From positions 1 to 50,310 of the forward strand of contig NZ_JABERD010000061.1 of NCBI RefSeq assembly GCF_013044505.1: 50,310 nt of DNA. Reading direction: 5' to 3'. Below, one piece after another: positions 50,056 through 50,310 of this stretch. The stretch is from Streptomyces sp. S3(2020). Its GTDB lineage: Bacteria; Actinomycetota; Actinomycetes; Streptomycetales; Streptomycetaceae. Made by a program: the position numbers and the translations under genes. Numbering within the stretch: the stretch's first letter is position 1; every line of letters begins with the position of its first letter. The notes below the pieces were generated by a model. The model was not told the DNA's origin, did no database searches, and saw only the letters and a program-made list of their open reading frames with translations.

Positions 50056-50250
50056 TCAGTTCGCCGTCGCGCTGCTGCCGTTCTGGCCGATGCGTTCGAC
50101 CCAGTACAGCTGCTTGTGGCCGCGGTTGTCGAGGCTGTCCGCGATCTTCTGGGCCTCGGCCCGGGTGGCGTACCGGCCCACGCGGTAGCGATTGCCGTTG
50201 TCGTCCTGTCGTATGACGAGCCAGGGAAGAGTGATCGTGCCGTCGTTCAT
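50056..50250 (-). CDS. SPOR-like small protein, 64 residues
   Basis: Starts MNDGTITLPWLVIRQDDNG at ATG 50250 and continues RYRVGRYATRAEAQKIADSL, a pattern of paired strands and a helix like the SPOR fold, ending with a polar tail. No signal or membrane segment, so probably cytoplasmic despite the peptidoglycan-binding reputation of SPOR domains. The gene is complete, but only 10 genuine bases (GTGGGGGGCG on its strand) remain upstream before adapter-like sequence begins at 50261. Extensions of the frame to 50277 are therefore artefactual. Confidence 0.75.
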   Translation of the reverse strand: MNDGTITLPWLVIRQDDNGNRYRVGRYATRAEAQKIADSLDNRGHKQLYWVERIGQNGSSATAN

Positions 50251-50260
50251 CGCCCCCCAC

Positions 50261-50310
50261 CTGTCTCTTATAACCATCTGGCCCTGCCGACGACGAGGAT
50301 AGAGGAGGAA
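50261..50310. other. Probable Nextera transposase/sequencing adapter at the contig end
   Basis: CTGTCTCTTATA at 50261-50272 is the Tn5 mosaic end, then ATCTG and CTGCCGACGA at 50284-50293 follow as in the Illumina Nextera read-through adapter, with four mismatches over 33 bases. The next bases, CGAGGATA, differ at one position from AGAGGATA, the reverse complement of a common i5 index as I recall it. This is sequence contamination, not chromosome. Confidence 0.88.

Noticed and set aside
1..50310. tRNA, rRNA, CRISPR arrays, insertion sequences, integrase or attachment sites
   Set aside because: Looked for on both strands and found no convincing candidate. The regularly spaced repeats seen are coding or short regulatory ones.

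Overview
The window reads as a piece of a Streptomyces chromosome. It is very GC-rich, genes are tightly packed with frequent 4-8 bp overlaps, GTG and TTG starts occur, and the content is typical of the genus: mycothiol deacetylase MshB, a BldK-type peptide importer, SpoIIE-type phosphatases and TypA. From memory, the order mshB, peptide importers, typA, succinate dehydrogenase matches the S. coelicolor stretch around SCO5106-SCO5128 (bldK = SCO5112-5116, mshB = SCO5126), read in reverse. The last 50 bases (50261-50310) look like sequencing adapter, so the right edge is probably a contig end.

Left part (1-10150). The C-terminal part of a SirB1-like protein faces a four-gene operon on the minus strand: ABC ATPase, ABC-2 permease, DesK-type kinase, LuxR-type regulator. 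Next come a large proline/glycine-rich membrane protein with an extracellular peptidoglycan-binding region, a DUF6113-like membrane protein, mshB, a streptomycin-6-kinase-like phosphotransferase, a SAM methyltransferase and a 64-residue membrane protein.

Centre (10150-32900) is a peptide-uptake region. An S9 prolyl oligopeptidase is followed by three complete five-gene Dpp/Opp-type ABC importers. System 1 (12987-18553, minus) has binding protein, two permeases and two ATPases in one overlapping operon. System 2 (18957-25012, plus) and system 3 (26001-32248, minus) share the unusual order permease C, binding protein, permease B, ATPase D, ATPase F and face each other as an inverted paralogous pair around a methyltransferase gene. 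System 3, next to typA, is in the position expected of bldK. System 2 looks like an extra copy with a diverged, twin-arginine-type binding protein. A ~100 bp sequence occurs twice, each time upstream of a small membrane protein gene, on either side of the peptidase gene.

Right part (32900-50260). typA, a cysteine-rich lipoprotein and an orphan peptide-binding lipoprotein with a charged insert are followed by a plus-strand operon for an Sdh1-type succinate dehydrogenase: a small coiled-coil protein, a five-helix anchor, the flavoprotein and the iron-sulfur subunit. Then come a small membrane protein, a phosphotransferase with an altered catalytic loop, a GH18-like protein, a membrane-anchored helical protein, a PAS-PAS-GAF-PP2C-ATPase signalling protein, a stand-alone anti-sigma-type ATPase, a Nudix hydrolase and a 64-residue SPOR-like protein.

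The centre can be read as one functional theme: import of extracellular peptides by three importers with different binding proteins, and peptidase processing. In Streptomyces such importers link peptide sensing to aerial growth; that link here is inferred from family and position, not shown by the sequence.
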